In this document: piece by piece, positions 33,652 to 41,699 of the stretch
Position numbering within the stretch: position 1 is the stretch's first letter
Layout of the letters: every line of letters begins with the position of its first letter
Position numbers and translations under genes: made by a program
Assembly (NCBI RefSeq): GCF_003688855.1
Contig: NZ_REFW01000001.1
Coordinates: 310,001-374,000, forward strand
Source of the DNA: Tessaracoccus antarcticus
GTDB lineage: Bacteria > Actinomycetota > Actinomycetes > Propionibacteriales > Propionibacteriaceae
Reading direction: 5' to 3'
Length of the DNA: 64,000 bases
Notes under the pieces: model-generated
Told to the model about the DNA's origin: nothing
Database searches by the model: none
Seen by the model: the letters and a program-made list of their open reading frames with translations, nothing else

Positions 33652-35070
33652 TCAGAAAGAGGCAGCCAGCGCGAGCGTGGCTTCGTGGAACGCTTCGAGC
33701 GGCGGGTGGGTGAGGCCAGCGCCGATCATGCCGATGCCCGCCTCCTTGTGTGCGATGGCGGTGTTGATGACGGGCAGCACGCCGGTCTCCTCCACCTTCC
33801 GCACGTCAATGCCCGTGGCGACCCCCCTGAACCCCAGAATCGGGATGGTCAGGTTGGGGTTGGTGGCTGTGGTGATCTGCATCATGGAGCGTGAGTACTC
33901 GATGGCCTCCGACACGGTGCCGCCGACGAGCGGGACGATGGCGGGGGCGCAGGCCATGGCGAAGCCGCCGATGCCGTAGGTCTCGGTGATGGCCGAGTCG
34001 CCAATGTCCAGGCCCTTGTCCGCGACGGTGAAGCCCGCGAACAGGGGACCCTCCACGAACTGTGCAGGCCCGATGAACCACTGGTCGCCGGTGCCGGCCA
34101 CGCGGATGCCGAAGTCGACGCCGTTGCGGCACATGGCCACCACGACGGTGGAGTCCTTGATGCCCTTGGCGGAATCCAGCGCAGCCTTGGATGCGGCCAT
34201 CCATGTGGGCCCGGAGAAGTACTCCGAGCTCAGTACGAAGTTGAAGACGTCCTGCTGGTCCTTCGTCGAGAACGACGAGTTCAGGATGTGGGGAGTCAGC
34301 GCCTGGATCAGCAGTGCGGTGCCGGCGTTGTTGCGGTTGTGCGCCTCGTCACCCATGTGGAGGGCCTGCGCCAGCATCATGCGCAGGTCGATCTCCTTGG
34401 CGGAGATCATGGCTTCACGCAGGATGGGGCCGAGCACGTCGCGCATCCAGATCAGGCGGTCGATGACACTCTGGTCGTTGGCGCCCATCCGCAGGATCTT
34501 GGCGAGCTGCTCCGACAGGTTCGTGAAGGCCCGGTTGCCGTAGGGGCGGTTCTCCACGATGTGCATGAACATCGACGCGGATGTGACGCCCGCCATCGAG
34601 CCCACGCAGTCGTGCTCGTGGCACGGGGAGAACGTGATCGTGCCGGAGCGGGCGACGACGTCGGCCTCTTCGATGTCAGCCGCAAGGCCCTCGAAGACCA
34701 GGGCGCCGGTGACGGCACCCTTCATGGCGCCGGCCATGCGCTCGTACTCGATGGGCGGGCCGGCGTGCAGGATGGTGGTCTTCGTCATGCCGGGCACCAC
34801 CTCCAGCGCAGGCGCGAAGCCCACGAGGACCGGCTGCGAACCGATGATGCGCTCCAGCGCCTCAGCGTTGGCAGCCTCGATGCGCGCGGCGATGTCGGGC
34901 TGCGACAGGGTCGTCAGGGCGGCGACGATGTCCGGCCGGCCACCACCGGGCGGGCTCCACTCGAGGTGGGTGACGGGTGCACCCTGCGTGGCGATGTCCT
35001 CGGCGAACATGGCTGCGCCGACGCTGATGACGGACAGCGGACGGCTGAACAGGTCGGTGATGGGGCTCAT
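33652..35070 (-). CDS. DUF1116 protein (YlbE/AllG type), carbamoyltransferase-complex subunit
   Basis: A 472-residue DUF1116 protein. Family blocks include TITFSPCHEHDCVGSMAGVTSASMF, GDEAHNRNNAGTALLIQAL, VVVAMCRNGVDFGIRVAG and FAMACAPAIVPLVGG. In Escherichia coli the homologue (YlbE, renamed AllG) works with FdrA (AllF) and YlbF (AllH) as oxamate carbamoyltransferase in allantoin breakdown. Here the same three families are encoded side by side. ATG at 35070 has GGGAGA upstream and overlaps the fdrA-like stop as ATGA. No allantoinase or allantoate genes are in the window, so the actual acceptor may differ from oxamate. Confidence 0.88.
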   Translation of the reverse strand: MSPITDLFSRPLSVISVGAAMFAEDIATQGAPVTHLEWSPPGGGRPDIVAALTTLSQPDIAARIEAANAEALERIIGSQPVLVGFAPALEVVPGMTKTTILHAGPPIEYERMAGAMKGAVTGALVFEGLAADIEEADVVARSGTITFSPCHEHDCVGSMAGVTSASMFMHIVENRPYGNRAFTNLSEQLAKILRMGANDQSVIDRLIWMRDVLGPILREAMISAKEIDLRMMLAQALHMGDEAHNRNNAGTALLIQALTPHILNSSFSTKDQQDVFNFVLSSEYFSGPTWMAASKAALDSAKGIKDSTVVVAMCRNGVDFGIRVAGTGDQWFIGPAQFVEGPLFAGFTVADKGLDIGDSAITETYGIGGFAMACAPAIVPLVGGTVSEAIEYSRSMMQITTATNPNLTIPILGFRGVATGIDVRKVEETGVLPVINTAIAHKEAGIGMIGAGLTHPPLEAFHEATLALAASF

Positions 35071-36626
35071 GCCAGGTCTCCCTTCGAGACGAATTCGCGG
35101 GCAAGCAGGCCCGTGTTGGTGGAGGAGGACGCCCACGTGACGTCGACCTCGGCAAGCTTGGCGACCTGGTCGTCGATGTCCTGGGAGTCGGCATCGGTGC
35201 CCAGGATGTAGGCGAGGATCTCCAGGTGGCGGCCCTCGGAGGCGGCCAGCGCCTTGGCCTCACGGAACGCGGGCATCATGACGCCGACGGGGTCGGGGTT
35301 GGAGCCGTAGCCCAGCACGAAGTCAAGAACGATGACGCCCACCTCGGGATCCTTCGCCTCCTCCATGAACCGCGCGATGCGGTTGGAGGGGTCGATCATG
35401 GGGTGGGGCTTGCCGTTGGTGAACTCGTCCTCGCCGAAGTCGAGGAACGTGTGGGCGCGCGACGGGTCGGTGCCACCCAGCTTGAACTCGGCCTCCTTGC
35501 GGATGTTGGAGTACACGTCGTCGTACTTCTCCATGGCGAGGAACATGGCCTCGTCGCAGATGGTGCCGCCGCAGTAGAGGGCGCGGATGTACCTTGCTTC
35601 CGGAGTCAGCTTGCCGCGGACCTCCTCGATGAGGGGCCAGTTGAGGGAGTGCAGGTCCAGGTCCTCCTCGCGGATGCCGGTCAGCTTGACGGCCTCCAGC
35701 GCGGCTGGCTTCGTGCGGTCGAAGAAGGGGATGCCACGCTGCTCGGCGGCGGCACGGATGTCTTCGCCGGCACCCAGGAAGCAGGCCACCGACGGCTTGT
35801 CGGACGCGGCCAGGCGGTCCAGCACGATGGCGGCAACCTCGGCTGCGGGGGGCTTGGAGATGACGACGATGACGTCGGTGCCGGGGTCGGCGTCGAGGGC
35901 GGCGATGCCGTCGAGCATCATGATGCCGCCCACCTCCTTGCTGAGGTCGCGGCCACCGGTGCCGAGCAGCTGCGAGATGCCGCCGCCGAAGTCGTGGATG
36001 CGGACACTCATCTCCTGCGAGCCGGTACCGGAGGCGCCGACGATGCCGATGCGGCCTCGGCGGACCTCGTTGGCGAAGCACAGCGAGATGCCGTTCAGGA
36101 TGGCGGTGCCGCAGTCGGGACCCATCATCAGGAGGCCCTTCTCGTGGGCCTTGTTCTTCAGCGCGATCTCGTCATCCAGCGACACGTTGTCGGAGAACAA
36201 CATGACGTTCAGGCCGCTGTCGAGGGCGGAGTGCGCCTCCCGGGCCGCGAAGGCGCCGTTCACGGAGATGACCGCCATGTTGGCCTCCGTACGGGCCTCG
36301 GCCGCGCTGGCGAGGGTGTGGTACGTCACGGAGTCAGGCGAATCCGCGGCAGGCTTGCGGTCCAGGAGGGCGACGAGCCCCTCGAGGGCGGCGTCGGCCG
36401 ACTCCTCGTCAGAGGTGACGACGATCAGGACCAGGTCGCCGGGGGTGGCGTCCCGGATCTCCGCGGTGATGAGTCCCTGGTTGGTGAGGATCTCCTTGTT
36501 CATGGGCGTTGCCATGGCTGCCACGGCGTTGGTGACACCGTCCAGGGCGTTGGCCTTCGTGGAGATCGACATCAACGACACGGAGTCGATGTAGGTGTTC
36601 TTCTTGACAAGAGTCCGAGTGGACAT
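35067..36626 (-). CDS. fdrA: FdrA-like (AllF type) acyl-CoA synthetase-fold protein
   Basis: A 519-residue protein of the FdrA family, related to succinyl-CoA synthetase: a Rossmann segment GRIGIVGASGTGSQEMSVRI, the GGRDLSKEVGG block, then DVIVVISKPPAAEVA and a C-terminal half with GGTICDEAMFLAME and GVIVLDFVLGYGSNPDP. It is slightly shorter than the E. coli protein. The family is one of three subunits of oxamate carbamoyltransferase, releasing carbamoyl phosphate. Start ATG at 36626 overlaps the DUF2877 stop by one base; a TTG two codons upstream is an alternative. Confidence 0.88.
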   Translation of the reverse strand: MSTRTLVKKNTYIDSVSLMSISTKANALDGVTNAVAAMATPMNKEILTNQGLITAEIRDATPGDLVLIVVTSDEESADAALEGLVALLDRKPAADSPDSVTYHTLASAAEARTEANMAVISVNGAFAAREAHSALDSGLNVMLFSDNVSLDDEIALKNKAHEKGLLMMGPDCGTAILNGISLCFANEVRRGRIGIVGASGTGSQEMSVRIHDFGGGISQLLGTGGRDLSKEVGGIMMLDGIAALDADPGTDVIVVISKPPAAEVAAIVLDRLAASDKPSVACFLGAGEDIRAAAEQRGIPFFDRTKPAALEAVKLTGIREEDLDLHSLNWPLIEEVRGKLTPEARYIRALYCGGTICDEAMFLAMEKYDDVYSNIRKEAEFKLGGTDPSRAHTFLDFGEDEFTNGKPHPMIDPSNRIARFMEEAKDPEVGVIVLDFVLGYGSNPDPVGVMMPAFREAKALAASEGRHLEILAYILGTDADSQDIDDQVAKLAEVDVTWASSSTNTGLLAREFVSKGDLA

Positions 36627-37480
36627 CAACAATCCCGACTTTCTTGGTGGAGGCGGACAGCGGTGAGCAGACCCAGTGCGAGGTCCGCTCCGGACGTGTG
36701 ACCGATGGCTTTGACGTCGGCCACCAGGTGGTCCGGGTCGTCGGTGGAGGCTCCGCAGAGCCAGGAGTAGAGCTCTTCAAGGGGTTGGACTGCACGTCCG
36801 CGCAGGGCGCAGCGCAGTGCCGTCAGTGACAGATCGTTGGTGGGTCCGGCCTCGACGACGTCGGCGACGGCACGGTGCAGCACGTCGAGACGGCCACCGA
36901 GACGGGCAGCGACGAACCCCGCCCCCGTGAGGACGTCGTCGCCGGTGGGGGTCAGGCCGATGCCGAGTCCGGCGAGGGAGAAGGCGGCGCGGTGGGTTGC
37001 TTCGTCGTCACCGGCGAGCACGCCGCCACGCAGCGACGCAATACCCGCCCTGACACGCAGCGCAACGGCCTTCTCGAAGGCGGTGGCGCCCAGCAGGCTG
37101 TGGGGTGTCCCCATCAACGCATCGAGTTGCTCGACCCGCTCAAGGTCGGGCGTGCCGCACGTCGGGGGGTCCTCCCAGGCCGGGGTGGCGGCCAGGATGA
37201 TGACCAGGGACTCCCCCACGCGCAGGGTGTGGCCGTCGCCCACCACGCGGTCGCCGGAGGCGATGCCGTAGTGGTCCATCCGGTCCAGACCCAACTGGAG
37301 CGAGCGTGGCCCCCGCGGCACGGAGGCGCTGGTGAGGCACAGGAGTTCGGGCTGCTCGGTGGAGACGTTGATGACGGAACGGAAGGCCGAGTGGACCTGT
37401 CCTTGGACGGGGTTGCGCAGGCTGGCGAGCACCTCGCGGTCGCCCACCACCGCCGTCGTATGCAACACCGTGCCGCCCAT
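36626..37480 (-). CDS. DUF2877 protein (YlbF/AllH type), carbamoyltransferase-complex subunit
   Basis: A 284-residue DUF2877 protein with the hallmark GLGIGLTPTGDDVLTGAG near the middle. Homologues (YlbF, renamed AllH) are the third subunit of the FdrA/YlbE carbamoyltransferase. The start at 37480 comes four bases after the ankyrin-protein stop, with AGGG upstream. It is translationally tied to fdrA by a TGATG overlap, supporting a stoichiometric complex of the three proteins. Confidence 0.85.
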   Translation of the reverse strand: MGGTVLHTTAVVGDREVLASLRNPVQGQVHSAFRSVINVSTEQPELLCLTSASVPRGPRSLQLGLDRMDHYGIASGDRVVGDGHTLRVGESLVIILAATPAWEDPPTCGTPDLERVEQLDALMGTPHSLLGATAFEKAVALRVRAGIASLRGGVLAGDDEATHRAAFSLAGLGIGLTPTGDDVLTGAGFVAARLGGRLDVLHRAVADVVEAGPTNDLSLTALRCALRGRAVQPLEELYSWLCGASTDDPDHLVADVKAIGHTSGADLALGLLTAVRLHQESRDC

Positions 37481-37484
37481 TGCG

Positions 37485-38090
37485 TCAGCCCTGGGCTGCC
37501 GTGAGGAGGTCGGCGATCTCGGTGAAGCCCTTGTCCCGGGCATGCTCTAGCGGGCTGACGCCCCACTGGTCAACCATGGTGGGGTCGGCGCCGGCGTCCA
37601 GGAGCAGCGCGACGATTTCCTGCTGCACGGGGCCGCCGTCCTGGAGGATGATGGCCTCCAGCAGGGGCGTCCACCCGCAGATGTTGGTGAGGTTGACGTT
37701 GACGTCAGTCTCCTCGGCGAGGTACCGGACCACGTCCACGTGGCCCTTCTCTGCCGGGGGGTGGATCCCGGCTCCGCCGAAGCGGGTCACCAGTGTGAGG
37801 TCGGTTCCAGCCTCGACCGTCATGCGGACGAGTTCCAGGTCACCGGAGATGCAGCCCCACAGGAACGGGTTCAGGGAGATGTTGTCCTGCGCGTTGAGGT
37901 CGGCCCCGGCCTCGATGAGTGCAGCCACCACGTCGTGGCGCTGCGCCTTGGCCGCGATGAGGACGGCGGTGCGTCCCACCGTGTCGGTGGCGTTCAGGTC
38001 ACGACCGGCCAATCCGCCGACGATCTCCTCCAACGGTGCCGTTGCTGCCAGGCTCGGCCACTCATGGGCCTTCTGGGGAGCTGTCCTCAT
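37485..38090 (-). CDS. Ankyrin-repeat protein leading the carbamoyltransferase operon
   Basis: A 201-residue soluble protein of four to five ankyrin repeats: GRTAVLIAAKAQRHDVVAAL, then LNPFLWGCISGDLELVRMTV, GHVDVVRYLAEE, TPLLEAIILQ and SPLEHARDKGFTEIADLL. No catalytic motif. Ankyrin proteins usually bind other proteins; as the first gene of this operon it could be an assembly factor or regulatory subunit of the FdrA/DUF1116/DUF2877 enzyme. AAAGAGGT precedes the ATG at 38090. It diverges from the carbamate kinase gene across a 63-bp gap holding a GntR-type operator. Confidence 0.88.
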   Translation of the reverse strand: MRTAPQKAHEWPSLAATAPLEEIVGGLAGRDLNATDTVGRTAVLIAAKAQRHDVVAALIEAGADLNAQDNISLNPFLWGCISGDLELVRMTVEAGTDLTLVTRFGGAGIHPPAEKGHVDVVRYLAEETDVNVNLTNICGWTPLLEAIILQDGGPVQQEIVALLLDAGADPTMVDQWGVSPLEHARDKGFTEIADLLTAAQG

Positions 38091-38138
38091 GTTCGATACC
38101 TCTTTGTCTCTTACAATCCGTAGTTACTCTGCGACATA

Positions 38139-38148
38139 TGGTATACCA
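38139..38148. promoter_or_regulatory. GntR-type operator between ankyrin and carbamate kinase genes
   Basis: TGGTATACCA is a perfect 10-bp palindrome of the TGGT-ACCA type favoured by FadR/FCD regulators. It lies just before the carbamate kinase start and in the divergent gap, so one bound protein could control both directions. The GntR/FCD gene at 40112-40828 is the best candidate. Confidence 0.65.
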
Positions 38149-38153
38149 CATAC

Positions 38154-39101
38154 ATGAGAATCGTGTTGGCCCTCGGCGGTAACGCCCTCACCGGGCCCAA
38201 AGAATCCGTCCAGCCTGCCCATCAGATCGCCGCCGTCGAAGCTGCGACGCCGCAGATCGCCGCCCTTGTTGCCGAGGGCCACCAGGTCCTGCTGTCCCAC
38301 GGCAACGGCCCCCAGGTGGGCAACATCCTGTCCAAGAACGACATCGCCAGCCCGGTGCTGTCGCCCGTCCCCCTCGACTGGTGCGTCGCCAACACCCAGG
38401 GCTCCATCGGCTTCATCCTGCTCAACGCCCTCGATGCGTCCCTGTCCAGGGCCGGCCTCAGCACCCGCGCCACCGTGGTGGTCTCGCGCACCGTCGTCGA
38501 CCCGGAAGACCCCGCCTTCTCGAAGTTCACCAAGCCCATCGGTCGTTTCGTGGGCGCGGAGATCGCTGCGCGACTGGGACTGTCCGGGCAGCACTTCGTG
38601 GACAGCGGCGAGCAGGGGTGGCGTCGTGTGGTGGCCAGCCCGCAGCCGCTGGAGATCGCCGAGGCGCCCGCCATCGCGGCGCTGCTGGACGCGGGCTTCC
38701 TCGTGGTGGCCGGCGGCGGGGGCGGCATCCCCGTCATCCGCGTCGGTGAGCATGAGCTCAAGGGCGTGGAGGCGGTCATCGACAAGGACCTCAACTCCGT
38801 CCTGCTCGCCGACCAGATCGACGCCGAGGTGCTCGTCCTGGCCACCAACGTCGACAACGCCTGGCTCGACTGGGGCACCGACAAGGCGCGGGCGCTCGGT
38901 GTCGTCCCGGTCACGGAGATGCGCGGCCACCTGTCTGACGGCCAGTTCCCGCCAGGGTCCATGGGGCCCAAGGTGGAGGCCATCTGCCGCTTCGTCGAGA
39001 CCACCGGTGGCAGGGGCATCATCACCAACCTGGACAGCATCACCGAGGCCATCGACGGCAAGGCCGGCACCGTCGTGGTCCCGGACGACACCCAGGCCTG
39101 A
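38154..39101 (+). CDS. arcC: Carbamate kinase
   Basis: A 315-residue amino-acid-kinase-fold enzyme with the carbamate kinase blocks LALGGNALTGPKESV, LLSHGNGPQVGNIL, SIGFILLNALD, VVAGGGGGIPVIR, VIDKDLNSVLLA and FPPGSMGPKVEAICRF. It turns carbamoyl phosphate and ADP into ATP, CO2 and ammonia. Divergent from the FdrA/DUF1116/DUF2877 operon, the logical source of its carbamoyl phosphate; there are no arginine deiminase genes nearby. No ribosome-binding site precedes the ATG; the operator palindrome ends five bases upstream, so the leader must be very short. Confidence 0.95.
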   Translation: MRIVLALGGNALTGPKESVQPAHQIAAVEAATPQIAALVAEGHQVLLSHGNGPQVGNILSKNDIASPVLSPVPLDWCVANTQGSIGFILLNALDASLSRAGLSTRATVVVSRTVVDPEDPAFSKFTKPIGRFVGAEIAARLGLSGQHFVDSGEQGWRRVVASPQPLEIAEAPAIAALLDAGFLVVAGGGGGIPVIRVGEHELKGVEAVIDKDLNSVLLADQIDAEVLVLATNVDNAWLDWGTDKARALGVVPVTEMRGHLSDGQFPPGSMGPKVEAICRFVETTGGRGIITNLDSITEAIDGKAGTVVVPDDTQA

Positions 39102-39128
39102 GCAACCACACGACTCATCCGGTGCAGC

Positions 39129-39163
39129 GGGCCCGTCGACGACATCAGGTCGCCGATGGGCCC
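39129..39163 (+). terminator. Hairpin downstream of carbamate kinase
   Basis: A 15-bp stem (39129-39143 with 39149-39163, one G-U pair and one mismatch) and a five-base loop lie 27 bases after the arcC stop. No T-tract follows, but the strength and position suggest transcription termination or 3' end protection. Confidence 0.65.
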
Positions 39164-39214
39164 GTCCCTCCTGAGGTCCGCGCCGAACTCGCGCCCACCG
39201 CCGCCAGATCGTTC

Positions 39215-39233
39215 GAGGAGTGAAACACTCCTC
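39215..39233 (+). promoter_or_regulatory. Hairpin covering the only ribosome-binding site of heliorhodopsin
   Basis: GAGGAGTG (39215-39222), loop AAA, CACTCCTC (39226-39233) form a perfect 8-bp stem ending two bases before the ATG at 39236. The only Shine-Dalgarno-like sequence, GAGGAG, is inside the left arm and would be hidden while the hairpin is folded. It could act as a translational switch, or be a dyad binding site for a protein. Confidence 0.6.
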
Positions 39234-39235
39234 CT

Positions 39236-40081
39236 ATGAGCGTCTACCCGCTGGAGCTGCAGAGCACCACCGTCAACGTCCCCTCCCGCGCCGCGAAGCG
39301 GCTCAGAATCTTCAACGTGGTCATGGGGGTCCTCCACCTGGCGTCGGGTTCGGCCATGGTGGTCCTCAGCAACGACTTCACGCTGCCCGTGTCCACCTTC
39401 GCCCTGAACGGCCCGCCCGGTACGCCCCTGTCGCAGGGCGTCACGAACCTCGTGTTCGACGTACCGCTCGGGATCACCACGGCGTCGTTCCTCTTCCTCT
39501 CCGCGCTGTTCCACTTCATCATCGCCTCGCCCTGGGGATTCACCCGCTACATCGACGAGTTGTCGAAGGGGCGCAACAGGTTCCGATGGGTGGAGTACAG
39601 CCTCTCCTCGACCCTCATGATCATCCTCATCAGCCTGGTGCTGGGAATCTCCGACATCGCAGCCCTCATCGGCCTGGGCATCGCCAACGTCTCGATGATC
39701 CTTTTCGGCTGGCTCATGGAGATGGGCAACAACGGCCTCATGCACGGCAGGCACGGGCGCTCCGACCGCGGGGAGCGCGCCTGGTGGACACCGTTCTGGT
39801 TCGGCTGCATCGCCGGCATCGGCCCGTGGCTTGCCGCCGCGATCTACCTCATCGTCAACGTGGGGGTCAAGGGCGGCGAGGGCCCTCCCGGATTCGTCTA
39901 CGGAATCATCGTGTCGCTGTTCGTCTTCTTCAACAGCTTCGCCATCAACCAGTGGCTCCAGTACAAGCAGGTGGGTCGTTGGCAGGATTACCTCACCGGT
40001 GAGCGCACCTACATCGTTCTGAGCCTCGTGGCCAAGAGTCTGCTGGCCTGGCAGGTGTTCGCCAACGTCCTCATCGGCTGA
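39236..40081 (+). CDS. Heliorhodopsin
   Basis: A 281-residue seven-helix retinal protein. The last helix carries VLSLVAKSLLAWQVF, giving the Schiff-base Lys at residue 267; the third helix region has FRWVEYSLSSTLMI with counter-ion Glu120. Further heliorhodopsin signatures are ALFHFIIAS, FGWLMEM, PFWFGCIAGIGPW and GFVYGIIVSLFVFFNSFA. Heliorhodopsins are light sensors with inverted membrane topology whose partners are mostly unknown. The gene stands alone between arcC and a convergent GntR regulator. No beta-carotene dioxygenase or carotenoid gene is visible in the window, so retinal must come from elsewhere. Confidence 0.96.
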   Translation: MSVYPLELQSTTVNVPSRAAKRLRIFNVVMGVLHLASGSAMVVLSNDFTLPVSTFALNGPPGTPLSQGVTNLVFDVPLGITTASFLFLSALFHFIIASPWGFTRYIDELSKGRNRFRWVEYSLSSTLMIILISLVLGISDIAALIGLGIANVSMILFGWLMEMGNNGLMHGRHGRSDRGERAWWTPFWFGCIAGIGPWLAAAIYLIVNVGVKGGEGPPGFVYGIIVSLFVFFNSFAINQWLQYKQVGRWQDYLTGERTYIVLSLVAKSLLAWQVFANVLIG

Positions 40082-40111
40082 AACCAGAGTGAGGAGACGA
40101 TCAGCAGCGCG

Positions 40112-40828
40112 TCAGGCGCTCGATTCCTCCTGCTGCCCGAACAGGACCTCAGTGGCAACCCGTCGCGACGTCTCGACGTGCACGGCCGCCAGACGCCGCG
40201 CGCGCTCCACGTCTCGGTCGGCGATGGCCTCGGCGATCTCCTCGTGCTCCCGACAGATCGCTCCCACGTCCCTGTTCTGACGCAGGAGCCACTGGATGCG
40301 ATTCCTCAGCGGTTCCAGAACCTGCGCGAGGACCGGGTTGTGCCCCATCTCGACGAGCACGTCGTGGAAGTCACCGTTGGCGGCATTGACCGCATCCCGG
40401 TCGCCGCGGGCCACGGCGTCATTGGCGGCGCTCACGTGGCCGAGCATGCGGGAGATCTCCTCGCCGCTGGCCCTCTGGGCGGCCAGCCCGCACTCGGTGA
40501 CCTCCAGCGCCATCCTCACTTCGAAGATGTCGTCGAGGTCCTCGGGCACCAGTTCACTGACCACGGCACCGCGCCGCGGCAGCAGCGTGACGAAACCCTC
40601 GGTGGAGAGATCACGCACCGCCTCGCGGATCGGTATGCGCGAAATCCCGAGCTCCGCGGAGAGCTCGCGTTCCTTCAACCGGAATCCGGGTGGGAACTCG
40701 CCGGCGGTGATGCGTGCGCGAATGTAGTCCTTCGACACATCCACGAGTGACATCTGCACGTCCCCCGGCCGAAGAGCATCGCGAGCACCACTGGGCGAAA
40801 CCGCCACGGCACCGCTCCTTCCGACCAT
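40112..40828 (-). CDS. GntR-family regulator with FCD domain
   Basis: A regulator of up to 238 residues: winged helix (FPPGFRLKERELSAELGISR, IPIREAVRDLSTEGFV) and an FCD domain with the metal-site pattern in NGDFHDVLVEMGHN and a later VHVETSRR. Two starts are possible. The ATG at 40828 has AGGA very close; an ATG at 40753 (MSLVDVS) has GGGGGA seven bases upstream and gives a more usual N-terminus. The nearest GntR-type operator is TGGTATACCA at 38139, so it likely controls the carbamoyltransferase/arcC genes; control of heliorhodopsin is also possible. Confidence 0.88.
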   Translation of the reverse strand: MVGRSGAVAVSPSGARDALRPGDVQMSLVDVSKDYIRARITAGEFPPGFRLKERELSAELGISRIPIREAVRDLSTEGFVTLLPRRGAVVSELVPEDLDDIFEVRMALEVTECGLAAQRASGEEISRMLGHVSAANDAVARGDRDAVNAANGDFHDVLVEMGHNPVLAQVLEPLRNRIQWLLRQNRDVGAICREHEEIAEAIADRDVERARRLAAVHVETSRRVATEVLFGQQEESSA

Positions 40829-40916
40829 TGTCCTGTGCGAGAAGGGTAGCTGACGGCTGCCGATCTGACCGGCTCAGCCCTGACTAGGGGGCAGGGAGCG
40901 CACCGGACAGGTCGCC

Positions 40917-40922
40917 TAGACT
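40917..40922 (+). promoter_or_regulatory. -10 element TAGACT of a predicted leaderless yaaA transcript
   Basis: TAGACT ends six bases before the ATG at 40929. The spacer CGGGCC is not a ribosome-binding site. Leaderless transcription is the simplest reading. Confidence 0.55.
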
Positions 40923-40928
40923 CGGGCC

Positions 40929-41699
40929 ATGCTCGCCCTGCTCTCCCCCGCCAAGTCGCTGGACTTTGAGTCACGTCTTCCCACGCACAAGCGGAGCCAG
41001 CCACGCATGGCGGAGGATGCGTCGCAGTTGATCGCCGTCATGCGGGGCAAATCCGTTGTCGACATCGAGCGGCTCATGGACATCTCCGAGGACCTGTCCT
41101 CGCTGAACGCGTCCCGCTACGCCGCCTACGAGGACGAGCACACCCGGAAGAACTCCCGGCCGGCCGTTCTTGCCTTCAACGGCGACGTCTATCAGGGCAT
41201 GCAGGCCAAGGCGTTCGACGCCCGCGACTTCACGGAGGCGCAAAAGACAGTCCGCATCCTCTCTGGCCTGTACGGCGTGCTGCGACCTCTCGATCTCATC
41301 CAGCCCCACCGGCTCGAGATGGGCACCAAGCTGAGAACGGAGCGCGGCAAGGATCTGTACCACTGGTGGGGTAGTCGGGTCACAGACCTGCTGAAGGCAG
41401 ACCTCGAGGAGTCCCCCGGCACCGGAGTCGTTGTCAACCTGGCGTCCAACGAATACTTCGGCGTCGTCGACACGGAGCGTCTGGGCGCCCGCATCATCAG
41501 CCCCCGCTTCGAGGACCGCGACGCCGACGGCAGGCCACGCATCGTGTCGTTCCACGCGAAGCGGGCGCGCGGACTCATGGCGTCGTGGCTCGTCAGAAAC
41601 AGGGTGCGCACCGCCGTGGCGGTCACGCAGTTCGAGGCCGACGGCTACACCTTCGACAGCACCCGATCCACCAGGGATGTCCCGATCTTCGTCCGCTGA
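40929..41699 (+). CDS. yaaA: Peroxide stress protein YaaA (DUF328 family)
   Basis: A 256-residue YaaA/DUF328 protein: starts MLALLSPAKSLDFES, then PAVLAFNGDVYQGM, ILSGLYGVLRPLDLIQPHRLEMGTKL split by short gaps, NLASNEYF and SFHAKRARGLMASWLV. In Escherichia coli YaaA limits free intracellular iron and protects DNA during peroxide stress. Stand-alone plus-strand gene with a likely leaderless start. Confidence 0.95.
   Translation: MLALLSPAKSLDFESRLPTHKRSQPRMAEDASQLIAVMRGKSVVDIERLMDISEDLSSLNASRYAAYEDEHTRKNSRPAVLAFNGDVYQGMQAKAFDARDFTEAQKTVRILSGLYGVLRPLDLIQPHRLEMGTKLRTERGKDLYHWWGSRVTDLLKADLEESPGTGVVVNLASNEYFGVVDTERLGARIISPRFEDRDADGRPRIVSFHAKRARGLMASWLVRNRVRTAVAVTQFEADGYTFDSTRSTRDVPIFVR

Noticed and set aside
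31828-33894. Long plus-strand open frame (688 codons)
   Set aside because: Antisense to the permease gene and its terminator; charged, low-complexity composition typical of a GC-rich shadow.
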